From an uncultured Prevotellaceae bacterium (GTDB lineage Bacteria > Bacteroidota > Bacteroidia > Bacteroidales > Bacteroidaceae), in contig CACYXD010000003.1 of assembly GCA_902778255.1 (NCBI GenBank), positions 153,612 to 217,611 of the forward strand: 64,000 nt of DNA. Direction: 5' to 3'. Both the position numbers and the translations under genes were made by a program. Position 1 is the stretch's first letter; each line of letters opens with the position of its first letter. This document shows, piece after piece, positions 41,762 to 51,900 of this stretch. A model generated the notes under the pieces. The model ran no database searches and was not told the DNA's origin. It saw only the letters and a program-made list of their open reading frames with translations.

Positions 41762-44167
41762 ATGAAACGGTTATTTTATATTGGTCTATGCGCCTTGCTT
41801 GCCATCCCCGCGATGGCAGGCGAGGTGTCGTTTGGTAAAGGAACATTGAATGTGCGCCAGATAGCACGTAATGCTGTGAGGATACAATACTATGAACAAC
41901 CGATAGAACAGCGCTTGCCGAATTGGCTCTATGTCAAGGATGAAGAGGTGAAGTCTAAGGATATCACCGTGGATGTGGATGCCAGTAAGCAGCGTGTCAT
42001 CATTAAGAATAAACAAGGAGAGGTTGTCTTCTCTGCTACTGCTCATCAGATGCAGGGCAGCGAGGCAACCCTTTCTTTCTTTTCTCCGCAGGATGAACAT
42101 CTTTACGGATTGGGTCAGTTTCAGGATGGCTATAATGATGTGCGTGGCCTCTCACGTCGTCTGACCCAGGTCAACACACAGATCAGCATCCCCATGCTCT
42201 TGTCGAGTAGGGGCTATGGTGTGCTGTGGAATAACTATGGATTAGTGGAGTTTAATCCATGCAGTCAGAGCGTTGCTCTGCAGGCAGGGCATTCTGGAGA
42301 AGGTGGAACCGAGGTTGTAAACGTTACAACGACGGAGGGCGGACGCCGTGAAGTGCGTCAGCGCAATATCTTTGAGGCCAGTATCGACCTTACTGAAGAT
42401 GGCGACTATTCGCTGTTGCTCGATGTCGGTCAGAAGATGGCTCGTCGTCATAACCTTACTATCGATGGTCAAGCCGTCATCGAGATGCAGAATATGTGGC
42501 TGCCTCCCACAGCCTCTACCATCGTTCGCTTGAAGGCTGGACACCATGTGGTGAAAGCCGAATTGTCAAAGGGTGACAACCCTATATTATATTATAATAA
42601 GGTGAAAAATGAGACGGTGTTGCGCTCACCCATAGCTCAGGCCGTTGATTATACCGTGTTCATCGGTTCACCTGATGAGATCATTGCCAGCTATCGTCAT
42701 CTGACGGGTGACGCCCCCCTGATGCCCCGATGGGCATTGGGGTATATCCACTGTCGTGAGCGTTTCCATTCGTCGGATGAGATTCTGCAGACCGCCAACC
42801 GCTTCCGCAAGGAGCAGATGCCTGTGGATGTCATCGTGCAGGACTGGCAGTACTGGGGTAAATATGGTTGGAACTCTATGCGCTTTGATGAAGAGTTCTA
42901 TCCCGACCCCAAGGCGCTGACCGATAGTCTCCATGCGATGAATATGCGATTGATGGTTAGCGTATGGTCAAAGATTGACAAGAATTCTGAGGTCGGCAAA
43001 CAGATGGTGGCAGACAACTACTATATCCCCGGCACCGATTGGATAGACTTCTTCAACCCCGATGCCGCCGCAGCCTATTGGAAGAACTTTTCTACCCGTC
43101 TGGTTCCCCTTGGTATCGATGCCTGGTGGCAGGATGCTACGGAACCCGAGAACGACGACCTCCTTGGTCGCCGTGTGAACAACGGTAAGTGGAGTGGGGA
43201 AGAGGTGCGAAATGTCTATCCGCTCCTTGTCAACAAAACCGTGTACGAAGGTCTAACTACTCCCCTCTCCTCCGCGAGAGGGGTTGGGGGTGAGGCTTCT
43301 CGTCCCATGATCCTCACCCGCTGCGGCTTCCCTGGCATCCAGCGTTATGGTTCTGCTATGTGGAGCGGTGATGTGGGTAACGACTGGGAGACGTTCCGTC
43401 GTCAGATAACGGCTGGTCTGGGTATGCAGGCTGCAGGTATCCCTTGGTGGACGTATGATGCAGGTGGTTTCTTCCGTCCTGGAAATCAGTATTCCGACCA
43501 GGCTTACATCGACAGGATGCTACGCTGGATAGAGACCAGCGTCTATCTGCCCCTGATGCGTGTGCATGGTTATATGAGCAACACGGAACCGTGGAACTAT
43601 GGTCCCGAGGCACAGCAAATCATCGCCGATTGCTTGCAGGAGCGCTACCGCCTCTTACCTTATATATATAGTATTGCGGCAAACATCGCTTTCGATGGTT
43701 CTACACTGATGCGCCCCTTGGTGTTCGATTTTGCTGACGATGCTACGGCCTTGGCTCAGAAATATGAGTATATGTTCGGACCGGCACTGCTTATCAGTCC
43801 TATCACCGAACCCGATGTGAAGACCTGGAAGACCTATCTGCCTAAGACACAGGGGGGGTGGTACGACTATTATACTGGTCAGCACTATGATGGCGGACAG
43901 ACGGTGACGACTGCTGTTACCAAGGCTCGCATCCCCGTCTTCGTGCGTGCCGGTAGCATCATCCCCATGAGCAATGATGAACTGCATGTTTATCCTGGTG
44001 CAGATGGTTCCTTTACCCTTTACGAGGATGATGGTACAACGATGGCTTATCAAGAAGGCAAATGCTCGCGCATCACCTTCCAATGGAAGGATGCCAAGGG
44101 CAAACTGAAGATGAGCCGTCACAAAGGACATGATTTTATAATAACAATACACAATACTAAGAAATGA
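41762..44167 (+). CDS. GH31 alpha-glycosidase, probably alpha-xylosidase
   Basis: An 801-residue secreted GH31 enzyme (signal peptide ending PAMAG). It has an N-terminal beta domain, an inserted PA14-like segment (about 200-285: GGRREVRQRNIFEASIDLTEDGDYS, SLLLDVGQKMARRHNLTIDG), the catalytic barrel with nucleophile D458 (WWQDATEPE) and acid/base D537 (SGDVGNDWE), and C-terminal beta domains. PA14-carrying GH31 proteins are often alpha-xylosidases. Residues about 499-513 (LTTPLSSARGVGGEA) are an insertion encoded by a GC-rich hairpin repeat at 43260-43297, within a loop of the barrel just before the conserved RPMILTRCGFPG. The gene ends in a 4-nt overlap (ATGA) with the next gene, so translation is coupled. 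Confidence 0.9.
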   Translation: MKRLFYIGLCALLAIPAMAGEVSFGKGTLNVRQIARNAVRIQYYEQPIEQRLPNWLYVKDEEVKSKDITVDVDASKQRVIIKNKQGEVVFSATAHQMQGSEATLSFFSPQDEHLYGLGQFQDGYNDVRGLSRRLTQVNTQISIPMLLSSRGYGVLWNNYGLVEFNPCSQSVALQAGHSGEGGTEVVNVTTTEGGRREVRQRNIFEASIDLTEDGDYSLLLDVGQKMARRHNLTIDGQAVIEMQNMWLPPTASTIVRLKAGHHVVKAELSKGDNPILYYNKVKNETVLRSPIAQAVDYTVFIGSPDEIIASYRHLTGDAPLMPRWALGYIHCRERFHSSDEILQTANRFRKEQMPVDVIVQDWQYWGKYGWNSMRFDEEFYPDPKALTDSLHAMNMRLMVSVWSKIDKNSEVGKQMVADNYYIPGTDWIDFFNPDAAAAYWKNFSTRLVPLGIDAWWQDATEPENDDLLGRRVNNGKWSGEEVRNVYPLLVNKTVYEGLTTPLSSARGVGGEASRPMILTRCGFPGIQRYGSAMWSGDVGNDWETFRRQITAGLGMQAAGIPWWTYDAGGFFRPGNQYSDQAYIDRMLRWIETSVYLPLMRVHGYMSNTEPWNYGPEAQQIIADCLQERYRLLPYIYSIAANIAFDGSTLMRPLVFDFADDATALAQKYEYMFGPALLISPITEPDVKTWKTYLPKTQGGWYDYYTGQHYDGGQTVTTAVTKARIPVFVRAGSIIPMSNDELHVYPGADGSFTLYEDDGTTMAYQEGKCSRITFQWKDAKGKLKMSRHKGHDFIITIHNTKK
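43260..43297 (+). repeat. GC-rich hairpin repeat inserted in frame in GH31
   Basis: CCCCTCTC (43262-43269) and GAGAGGGG (43276-43283) form a perfect 8-bp stem with a 6-nt loop, followed by TTGGGGGTGAGG. The segment keeps the reading frame and interrupts an otherwise conserved family region. Confidence 0.7.
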
Positions 44168-46377
44168 AAATAACTATGATGACAGCAGCCCTCATGGCAA
44201 TGACGGCTGTAGCTGCTCATGCACAGAATCCCTTTGTGCAGACTTGGTTTACAAGTGACCCCGCTCCAATGGTAAGCGGTGACCGTATGTATGTTTATAC
44301 AGGACATGATGAGGATAATGCCGACTTCTTCTGGATGCAGGAGTGGCGCGTTTATTCTACCGAGGATATGGTGAACTGGACCGACCACGGTTCTCCTCTG
44401 GCTTTGGAGAGCTTTTCATGGGCCGACGACCGTGCATGGGCCAGTCAGACAATAGAGCGCGATGGTAAGTACTATTGGTATATCTGTGCCCATAGCAAAC
44501 TCTCTGGTGGTATGGCTATTGGCGTGGCTGTCAGCGATACGCCTACAGGTCCCTTCAAGGATGCCCTTGGAAAACCTCTCTTTGAGAATGGCTCATGGGA
44601 TCATATCGACCCCACGGTGATGATTGATGACGATGGTCAGGCATGGCTGATGTGGGGTAATCCTCAGTGCTACTACCTGAAGCTGAACCGCGACATGATT
44701 TCCTATAGCGGTGAACTGGGTCGTCTGGATATGACCGAAGAGGCTTTTGGCGGTCCTATCATGAGCAAGCGTGAGAAGGGAAAGCAGTATAAGGATTCGT
44801 ATGTAGAGGGGCCTTGGCTCACGAAACGTAATGGTGTCTATCAGTTGCTCTACGCTGCTGGTGGTGTGCCCGAGCATATCTCTTACAGCACAGCTTCTTC
44901 GCCCACAGGTCCTTGGAAGTATGCTGGTGAGATTATGCCACTGAGCAATACAGGCTCTTTCACTAACCACTGTGGTGTGGCAGACTTCAAGGGACATTCT
45001 TATTTCTTCTACCACACAGGTAAACTGCCTAAGGGCGGTGGTTTCGGACGTAGTGTGGCTGTGGAGGAGTTCAAGTATAATGCTGATGGTTCTTTCCCCA
45101 CCATCCTGCCTACCGACGAGGGTGTGATGCCTATCGCTACTTTTGATCCTTATAAGAAGGTGGAGGCCGAGACAATGGCTTTCAGTCGTGGCGTGAAGAC
45201 CGAACAGAATGATGAGATTGGTGTTTATGTGACAGATATCCACAATGGCGACTATATCAAACTGCAGAACGTGAAGTTCGAGGGTAATGTGACTAAGCAG
45301 TTCGTTGCCCGTGTGGCCAGTGGCTTGCGTGGTGGAAAGATAGAGGTGCGTATCGATAGTGTAAAGGGCCAGCGCCTGGCTACACTGGAGGTGCCAGCTA
45401 CTGGCGGTTGGGAGAAATGGCAGACCTTGTCTGTTGACTTCGCCGCGAAGGCAGAGGGTACTCACGACCTGTATTTCGTCTTTACTGGTCGTAAGGGACC
45501 GAAACTCTTCAACTTCGACTGGTGGGAGATCAAAGGTCTGCAGTCACTCGTCGTAGAAGAGGGTGGTCTGGGTAAGTACAAGGCTATCATGAAGGAGGAG
45601 GCAACGCTGGAGGCACATACTATCTTTGTACCTCAGGATCTGTCGGCTTTCAATAAGAAGAATCGCCTGCCCGTACTCGTATGGGGCAACGGTGCCTGCA
45701 CCAACTCGCCCTGGGAGCACTATAAGTTCCTGAACGAGATTGCTTCTCACGGCTATATCGTGCTGGCTACGGGTTATATTCCTATGGAAGAGAAACCCTA
45801 TCATGGCCCGATGTCAAGCACTCAGCAGCAGATAGAGTCTATCGACTGGATCATCGCTCAGAATGCTGATAAGAACTCACCTTATTATAATAAGATTGAC
45901 GTGAAGAATATCTGTGTGGCTGGTATGTCATGCGGTGGTTTGCAGACCCTCTACAACTGTGCCGACCCTCGTATCAAGACCTTGATGATCTGCAACAGTG
46001 GTCTGTTTAAGAACAGTAACCGTGCACAGGCTGTAGGTGGTATGCCTATGCCTGACAAGACCAAACTGAAGGATATCCACACCAGCATCATCTATATCCT
46101 CGGTGGCAAGGAGGATATCGCCTACGAGAATGGTATGGACGACTTCCAGAAGATTACCCATGTGCCTTGCTGTGCTACCAACTATCCTGTAGGTCATGGC
46201 GGCACCTATCGTCAGCCTCATGGTGGCGAGTTCACTATTGTTGCACTGAACTGGCTGAACTGGCAGTTGAAGGGTGACAAACAGTCGGCTAAGATGTTCA
46301 AGGGCAAGGACTGCGAACTGTCGAAGCGTCAAGGCTGGACTATCGAGAAGAATGCAAAATTTGATACTTTGAAATAA
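44164..46377 (+). CDS. GH43-CBM6-esterase fusion
   Basis: A 737-residue secreted protein (signal peptide ending AAHAQ). Residues 21-320 are a GH43 propeller (TSDPAPMVSGDRMYVYTG, DHIDPTVMIDDDG, YVEGPWL acid region). Residues about 335-465 are a CBM6 (KKVEAETMAFSRGVKT, THDLYFVFTG, FNFDWWEIKG). Residues about 470-737 are an alpha/beta hydrolase with nucleophile S589 in AGMSCGG and H678 in GHGGTY. The arrangement would couple removal of arabinose or xylose with removal of an ester-linked group on the same xylan region. The exact ester (acetyl, feruloyl, glucuronoyl) cannot be read from sequence. The start overlaps the GH31 stop. Confidence 0.88.
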   Translation: MKITMMTAALMAMTAVAAHAQNPFVQTWFTSDPAPMVSGDRMYVYTGHDEDNADFFWMQEWRVYSTEDMVNWTDHGSPLALESFSWADDRAWASQTIERDGKYYWYICAHSKLSGGMAIGVAVSDTPTGPFKDALGKPLFENGSWDHIDPTVMIDDDGQAWLMWGNPQCYYLKLNRDMISYSGELGRLDMTEEAFGGPIMSKREKGKQYKDSYVEGPWLTKRNGVYQLLYAAGGVPEHISYSTASSPTGPWKYAGEIMPLSNTGSFTNHCGVADFKGHSYFFYHTGKLPKGGGFGRSVAVEEFKYNADGSFPTILPTDEGVMPIATFDPYKKVEAETMAFSRGVKTEQNDEIGVYVTDIHNGDYIKLQNVKFEGNVTKQFVARVASGLRGGKIEVRIDSVKGQRLATLEVPATGGWEKWQTLSVDFAAKAEGTHDLYFVFTGRKGPKLFNFDWWEIKGLQSLVVEEGGLGKYKAIMKEEATLEAHTIFVPQDLSAFNKKNRLPVLVWGNGACTNSPWEHYKFLNEIASHGYIVLATGYIPMEEKPYHGPMSSTQQQIESIDWIIAQNADKNSPYYNKIDVKNICVAGMSCGGLQTLYNCADPRIKTLMICNSGLFKNSNRAQAVGGMPMPDKTKLKDIHTSIIYILGGKEDIAYENGMDDFQKITHVPCCATNYPVGHGGTYRQPHGGEFTIVALNWLNWQLKGDKQSAKMFKGKDCELSKRQGWTIEKNAKFDTLK

Positions 46378-46380
46378 GTA

Positions 46381-48924
46381 ATGAAGAAAGCAAGACAGAT
46401 ATTTCTCTTAGCGGCACTGCCGTTACTCGGTGCTCAGGCACAGAATACTGTCATCGATATCAGAGAAGGGAATGGTGATAACACTTCCAGTAGCTATATT
46501 ACCTATAGCAACGCCATCTCTGTAGCTTCAGGTAAGACCACCGATGTGAAGTTGGCCCGCTATTGCTACCTTACATCAACGGTCAGCGGTAAGGGCACCA
46601 TCAACCTCTATGCAGGTGGCGAACGCTGTTATTTAGGAACCAAAAGTGGCAGTTCTTGGGCTAACTGGACCAACTTCAAGGGCGATGCCCATATCCGTCC
46701 GTTCAGGGAGAACTCTTCTTCGGCAGGTTCCTTTAATATCGTGTTGGCTCATGGTGGAAAAGTCTTTTCACCTGAGAATATTGATGATTGTATTAAAGGA
46801 GGCAAGCTGAACAACGCCTTGCAGAACTGTAAGGTGACGGTGCATAGCAGTGCTATCCTTTGTAATGAGGCCAACAATACCAATGCGGGTGGCTTCCGTA
46901 TTGGTGAACTGCAGATGGAGGCTGGCTCTACCCTACAGGGCTATATGAAGACAGGACGCGCTTCCTATTATCTCGTTGGAGCCTTGAATACCGATGCTAC
47001 GTTGGCAGGCAAGATTGCACCTTCGGGCAACGATGCCAATACCATCCTTGGACTTATCAAGGAGGGTACGGGCACCTATCGCATCACGGGCAACCAGAAC
47101 TTTGTGAGCGGCGCTTTGCGTGTAGTTGGCGGTCGTTTGTTGGTCAACAACAATAGTGCCGAGGCAGAGAGCAAGAAATACAGTGGAGGTCTGGGTGCTA
47201 TGTCGAGTGAAAACACACCGATAGCCTATATCTTCGGAAATGGTGTCCTTGGCGGTACGGGCAGTATCGGTGGTGCTGTGGATAACTATGGTATCATTGA
47301 GCCAGGAGATACAGTGCCTGGTACGTTGACGCTCAAGAACTATGCTGCCCCCACAAAGAATGCCAACCTGACGGTACATTCTGCTTCAGTATTACGCTTT
47401 AAGGTGAAGTCTGACGACAACTTTGACCGCTTGAATGTGGCTGGTCAGGTGAAATACAGCAATGTGAAGGAAGACTTCTCAACCAGTGATGTCGCTCCTA
47501 TTATCACCCTTGCCATCGACGAACTGCCCTTTAAGGTGGGTACGGAGATTACCATCCTGACCGCCAAGAGCAAGAGCGGCGACTGGCAGTTCCACCTGTT
47601 GCAGCCAGGCAAGGGTACTTGGGCCCTTGAGGAGGTGACGGATGCCGAAGGCTACAAGGTGCTGTTGCGCTTAGCCTCTACGGAAGATGCCGACCCGAAT
47701 AATCCTGTAGATCCGAGCAATCCTGAGATTCCTGAGAGTACCATGGGGTCTCTCTATGACGATGGTATCAATGATAATACCGATACCAAGACCCTGCGCT
47801 ACTATGCTGAGAAGAACGGCAAGATGATTGGTGCTGCTTTCTGTACCTATAAGGGCTTGGATAGCGACCGTACCGAGGCTGCCCGTCAGTTTAATATGAT
47901 GGTGGCCGAGAACGAGATGAAGATGGATGCCCTGCAACCCTCACAGGGAAACTTCAGCTGGGGTGCTGCCGATGGTCTCGTCTCTCTGGCAAAGAACAAT
48001 AATATGACCGTTCGTGGTCACTGTCTTGTATGGCATACCCAGCAGCCTACGTGGGTGAGCAGCGATGGCAAGAAGAACGATAAGGGATGGACACGCCAGC
48101 AGGCATTGGACATCATGAAGAACCATATCACCAAGGTGATGCAGCATTTCAAGGGTAAGGTCGTGGAATGGGATGTCGTCAACGAGTGTCTCAGTGACGA
48201 CCAGAGCATCATCCGTACTAATCCTGAGGGTTATACCCTGCGTCCTACGGTATGGCAGTTGGCTATCGGTGACGACTATATCGACTCCGCTTTCGTCTAT
48301 GCACACCAGGCTGATCCTACAGCACAGCTCTATATCAATGATTATGACGTCGAGATGCAAGGCAAGGCCAAGGCCGTGGCATATTATAACCTGGTGAAGC
48401 GCCTGCAGGCAAAGAATATTCCTTTGGATGGCGTCGGCTTGCAGTGCCACTTCTCTATCGGTGATGTTGACTCTGTGAAGATGGAACAGACTATCCGCCG
48501 CTTTGGTGAGGTCGGTCTGAAATGTATCATCACCGAACTGGACATGGGTGTTTCCTCTACGACCACGGCTAATCTCGAGGAACAGGCACGCAACTACCGT
48601 GTCATCACGGATATCGTGCTGAACAACGACAACTGTCCAAACCTCGTGATCTGGGGTATCAAGGACAATGACTCCTGGCGTAGCGGTTCTAATCCGTTGC
48701 TCTACGACTCTGGTCTTGGCAAGAAGAAGGCATGGTATGCCGTGCGTTCGGCCTTGCGTCACCGCTATCTGGTGAGCGAGACGGGTATTGGACAAACGCC
48801 CGCTGCCAGACAGGGCAACGCCAATGTCTATACCTTGGCAGGTGTCAAGGTCGGTGCTGCCGACTATTGGGACCGGTTGCCTCAGGGAATCTATGTTATT
48901 GATGGAAAATTAAAGAAGAAATAG
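46381..48924 (+). CDS. GH10 endo-xylanase with N-terminal beta-strand repeat domain
   Basis: An 847-residue secreted enzyme (signal peptide ending GAQAQ). Residues about 20-440 have no glycosidase motif and look like a beta-helix with an autotransporter-type strand repeat (GTGTYRITGNQNFVSGALRV, GRLLVNN, GNGVLGGTGSIGG). An Asp/Pro/Asn linker (DPNNPVDPSNPEIPES, about 437-455) leads to a GH10 barrel with acid/base E602 (DVVNECL) and nucleophile E719 (ITELDMG), plus the HCLVWHTQQPTWV motif. The C-terminus (NVYTLAGVKVG to LPQGIYVIDGKLKKK) resembles a type IX sorting tail. It cleaves internal beta-1,4-xylosyl bonds and is the clearest evidence that the locus targets xylan. It starts 3 nt after the previous stop. 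Confidence 0.93.
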   Translation: MKKARQIFLLAALPLLGAQAQNTVIDIREGNGDNTSSSYITYSNAISVASGKTTDVKLARYCYLTSTVSGKGTINLYAGGERCYLGTKSGSSWANWTNFKGDAHIRPFRENSSSAGSFNIVLAHGGKVFSPENIDDCIKGGKLNNALQNCKVTVHSSAILCNEANNTNAGGFRIGELQMEAGSTLQGYMKTGRASYYLVGALNTDATLAGKIAPSGNDANTILGLIKEGTGTYRITGNQNFVSGALRVVGGRLLVNNNSAEAESKKYSGGLGAMSSENTPIAYIFGNGVLGGTGSIGGAVDNYGIIEPGDTVPGTLTLKNYAAPTKNANLTVHSASVLRFKVKSDDNFDRLNVAGQVKYSNVKEDFSTSDVAPIITLAIDELPFKVGTEITILTAKSKSGDWQFHLLQPGKGTWALEEVTDAEGYKVLLRLASTEDADPNNPVDPSNPEIPESTMGSLYDDGINDNTDTKTLRYYAEKNGKMIGAAFCTYKGLDSDRTEAARQFNMMVAENEMKMDALQPSQGNFSWGAADGLVSLAKNNNMTVRGHCLVWHTQQPTWVSSDGKKNDKGWTRQQALDIMKNHITKVMQHFKGKVVEWDVVNECLSDDQSIIRTNPEGYTLRPTVWQLAIGDDYIDSAFVYAHQADPTAQLYINDYDVEMQGKAKAVAYYNLVKRLQAKNIPLDGVGLQCHFSIGDVDSVKMEQTIRRFGEVGLKCIITELDMGVSSTTTANLEEQARNYRVITDIVLNNDNCPNLVIWGIKDNDSWRSGSNPLLYDSGLGKKKAWYAVRSALRHRYLVSETGIGQTPAARQGNANVYTLAGVKVGAADYWDRLPQGIYVIDGKLKKK

Positions 48925-48925
48925 G

Positions 48926-51900
48926 ATGATGAAGAAAGTATTTTTCTTGCTCTTTACACTGAGCATGACATGTGGCGCTGTTGCTGCCGATATGGTTTCA
49001 CCCAATGGGAAAATCAAGGTGGTGGCAGAAGGTAATGGCTGTAAGGTCTTCTACCAGCAGCAACAGGTGCTTGACATCCCTGTGGTTGGCTGCAAAGGCT
49101 CAAAGATACAGAAGATAGGCAAGGCCCGTCACGTCACTGCCGACTATCAGATGCTGACTGGCAAGCGCCTGCATTGTACCAACGAGGCCAACGGATATAT
49201 GTTGACGCTGACGAATAATGTGCGGATGGTGATGCGCCTGTATAATGACGGTGTTGCCTTCCGTTATGCTGCCCTGCCTGAGAAAGAGGCTACAGCCTAT
49301 AAGATTCCTCAGGGCACCAAGCGCTGGATGCAGAAATGGGCCGACAGCTATGAGGGCTTCTTCCCTCTTACCACCAAGGCTACCGATGGCCGCTGGGGTT
49401 ATCCCGCCCTTCTGGAACCAGCCGATGGCGTCTTTGTACTTCTTTCTGAGGCCAATATCCGCAAGGGACAGGCAGCCTCCAGTCTGCATAGCAAGGGCGA
49501 CCTCTATCAGGTAGTGCCCGATGGTCAACTCTCAACCCACCCATCTCCCTGGCGCGTCGCCATCATCGGCTCTTTGGCTGATGTCGTGGAGTCAACGCTG
49601 ATTACCGATGTGTCTGAGCCCAGCAAGGTTGAGGATACCAGCTGGATTCATCCCGGCACCGTGTCATGGATTTACTGGGCCTATAACCATGGTTCCAACG
49701 ACTATAACATCATCAAGAAATACGTGGATATGGCTGTGACCTTGCAGTTGCCCTACGTGCTGATTGATGCTGAGTGGGACGAGATGAAAGATGGCAAGAC
49801 CGTTGAGGATGCCGTCAACTATGCCAAGTCAAAGGGTATCAAGCCGATGATCTGGTACAACTCTTCCGTGGGTTGGGTAAATGGTGCCCCTGGTCCTAAG
49901 TTCCGCCTGAACAAGCCTGAAGACCGTGAGAAGGAGTTTGCTTGGTGCGAGAAGATTGGTGTGGCTGGCGTGAAGATCGACTTCTTCTCTGGCGATACCC
50001 AGCAGAATATGGACTATTGCATCGACCTGTTAGAGAGTGCTGCCAAGCACCACCTGCTGGTGAACTTCCATGGTGCCACTATCCCCCGTGGCTGGCAGCG
50101 CACCTATCCCAACCTGATGAGTACCGAGGGCGTCTATGGTGCCGAGTGGTATAATAATGTGCCTACCTTCACCAAGAAGGCAGCTGCTCATAATGCCACA
50201 CTGCCTTTCACCCGTAATGTCATCGGTCCGATGGACTATACCCCTTGCACCTTCAGCGACTCCCAGCATCCTCATATCACCACCCATGCCCATGAGCTGG
50301 CCTTGACGGTGCTCTTCGAGAGTGGCTTGCAGCATCTCGCCGACCGTCCCGAGAGTTACTTGGCCCAGCCCCATGATGTGCAGCAGTTCCTCTCTGCCCT
50401 GCCTACCGTTTGGGACGAGACCCGTCTGCTCTCTGGCTATCCCGGTGAGTCGGTGGTGATGGCACGTCGCAGTGGTAAGACCTGGTATATCGCAGGTATC
50501 AATGGTACCGACGAAGAGAAGACCCTGCCCCTCGACCTCTCTTTCCTGAAGCAGGGCAAGCAGCATGGCGACATCATGCTTTTTGGCGATGCTGGTGAGC
50601 GTAACTTCCATGTGGCCCTTCAGGAAGACTATCCCGACAAGATGACTTGTCGTCCTCGTGGCGGTTTCGTCTTGGTGGTCTATCCTGTCAACGACCCGCT
50701 GAGCGTCAACATGCCACTCTTCCAGACGAAATATACTGCCGACCCGTCACCTATCGTGGTGGGCGACACCCTGTTCCTCTTTACCTCGCATGATGCCTCT
50801 CCAGAAGATATCCCCGATGAGAACGAGAAAAATTCCGCTGGCTTCTTTATGTACGACTGGCTCCTGTGGTCAACCACCGATATGGTGAACTGGACCGAGC
50901 ATGGCGCTGTGGCCTCATTGAAGGAGTTCGCTTGGCGCACTCGTGACAATGGTGCCTGGGCTATCCAGACCGTAGAGCGCAATGGCAAGTACTACCTCTA
51001 TGCCCCCCTTCATGGTCATGGCATCGGTGTGCTCGTGGCCGAATCACCTTACGGTCCTTTCAAGGATCCCCTTGGCAAGCCCCTGGTGTGGCAGACGGAG
51101 CATTGGGATGATATCGACCCCTCTGTGTTTATCGATGACGACGGCCAGGCCTATATGTATTGGGGCAACCCTCATGTCTATTGTATCAAACTCAACGCGG
51201 ACATGATTTCTACCAGTGGCGATATCTTTGTGCTCAACCAGAAGGATGGCGTGATGCGTCCTGTCAAGGAAGAGGGTGCTAAGATCAACCTCCGAGCACC
51301 CTGGAGCGAGAAGGCCACGTGGAAGGTGAAGAACTATCAGGAAGGGCCTTGGTTCTATAAGCGTAATGGCAAGTACTACCTGGCCTACGCCACGACCTGC
51401 TGTCCTGAGGCGCTGGGCTATTCTATGAGCAACTCACCCATGGGACCTTGGGAGTGGAAAAACTATATCATGCGTCCTACACAGCGCGACCGTGGCAACC
51501 ATCCTGGCATCTGCGACTATAAGGGACATTCCTATGTGTTTGGCCAGAACTACGACCTGATGCACCTGGATACCTACGTACACCACGAGCGCCGCACGGT
51601 GACCTGTGCCGAGATCAGTTACGAGGCTGACGGAACGATTCCCGAAATTCCTTACTGGTTGAACCAGCAGCCTCTGAAACAGATCGAGTGGCTGAACCCC
51701 TACAAGCGTGTGGAGGCCGAGACCATGAACTGGGGTAATGGCCTGAAGACTGCTAAGATGGGCATCGAGAATACAGGTGTCATCAAGGATATGCCTTACT
51801 CTACTGGCAAGAAAAATATGTATGTCTTCGACATCAACGATGGCGAGTTTATCCGCCTGCGTGGCGTCAACTTCGAGAAAGGTGCCCGTATGTTCTCTAT

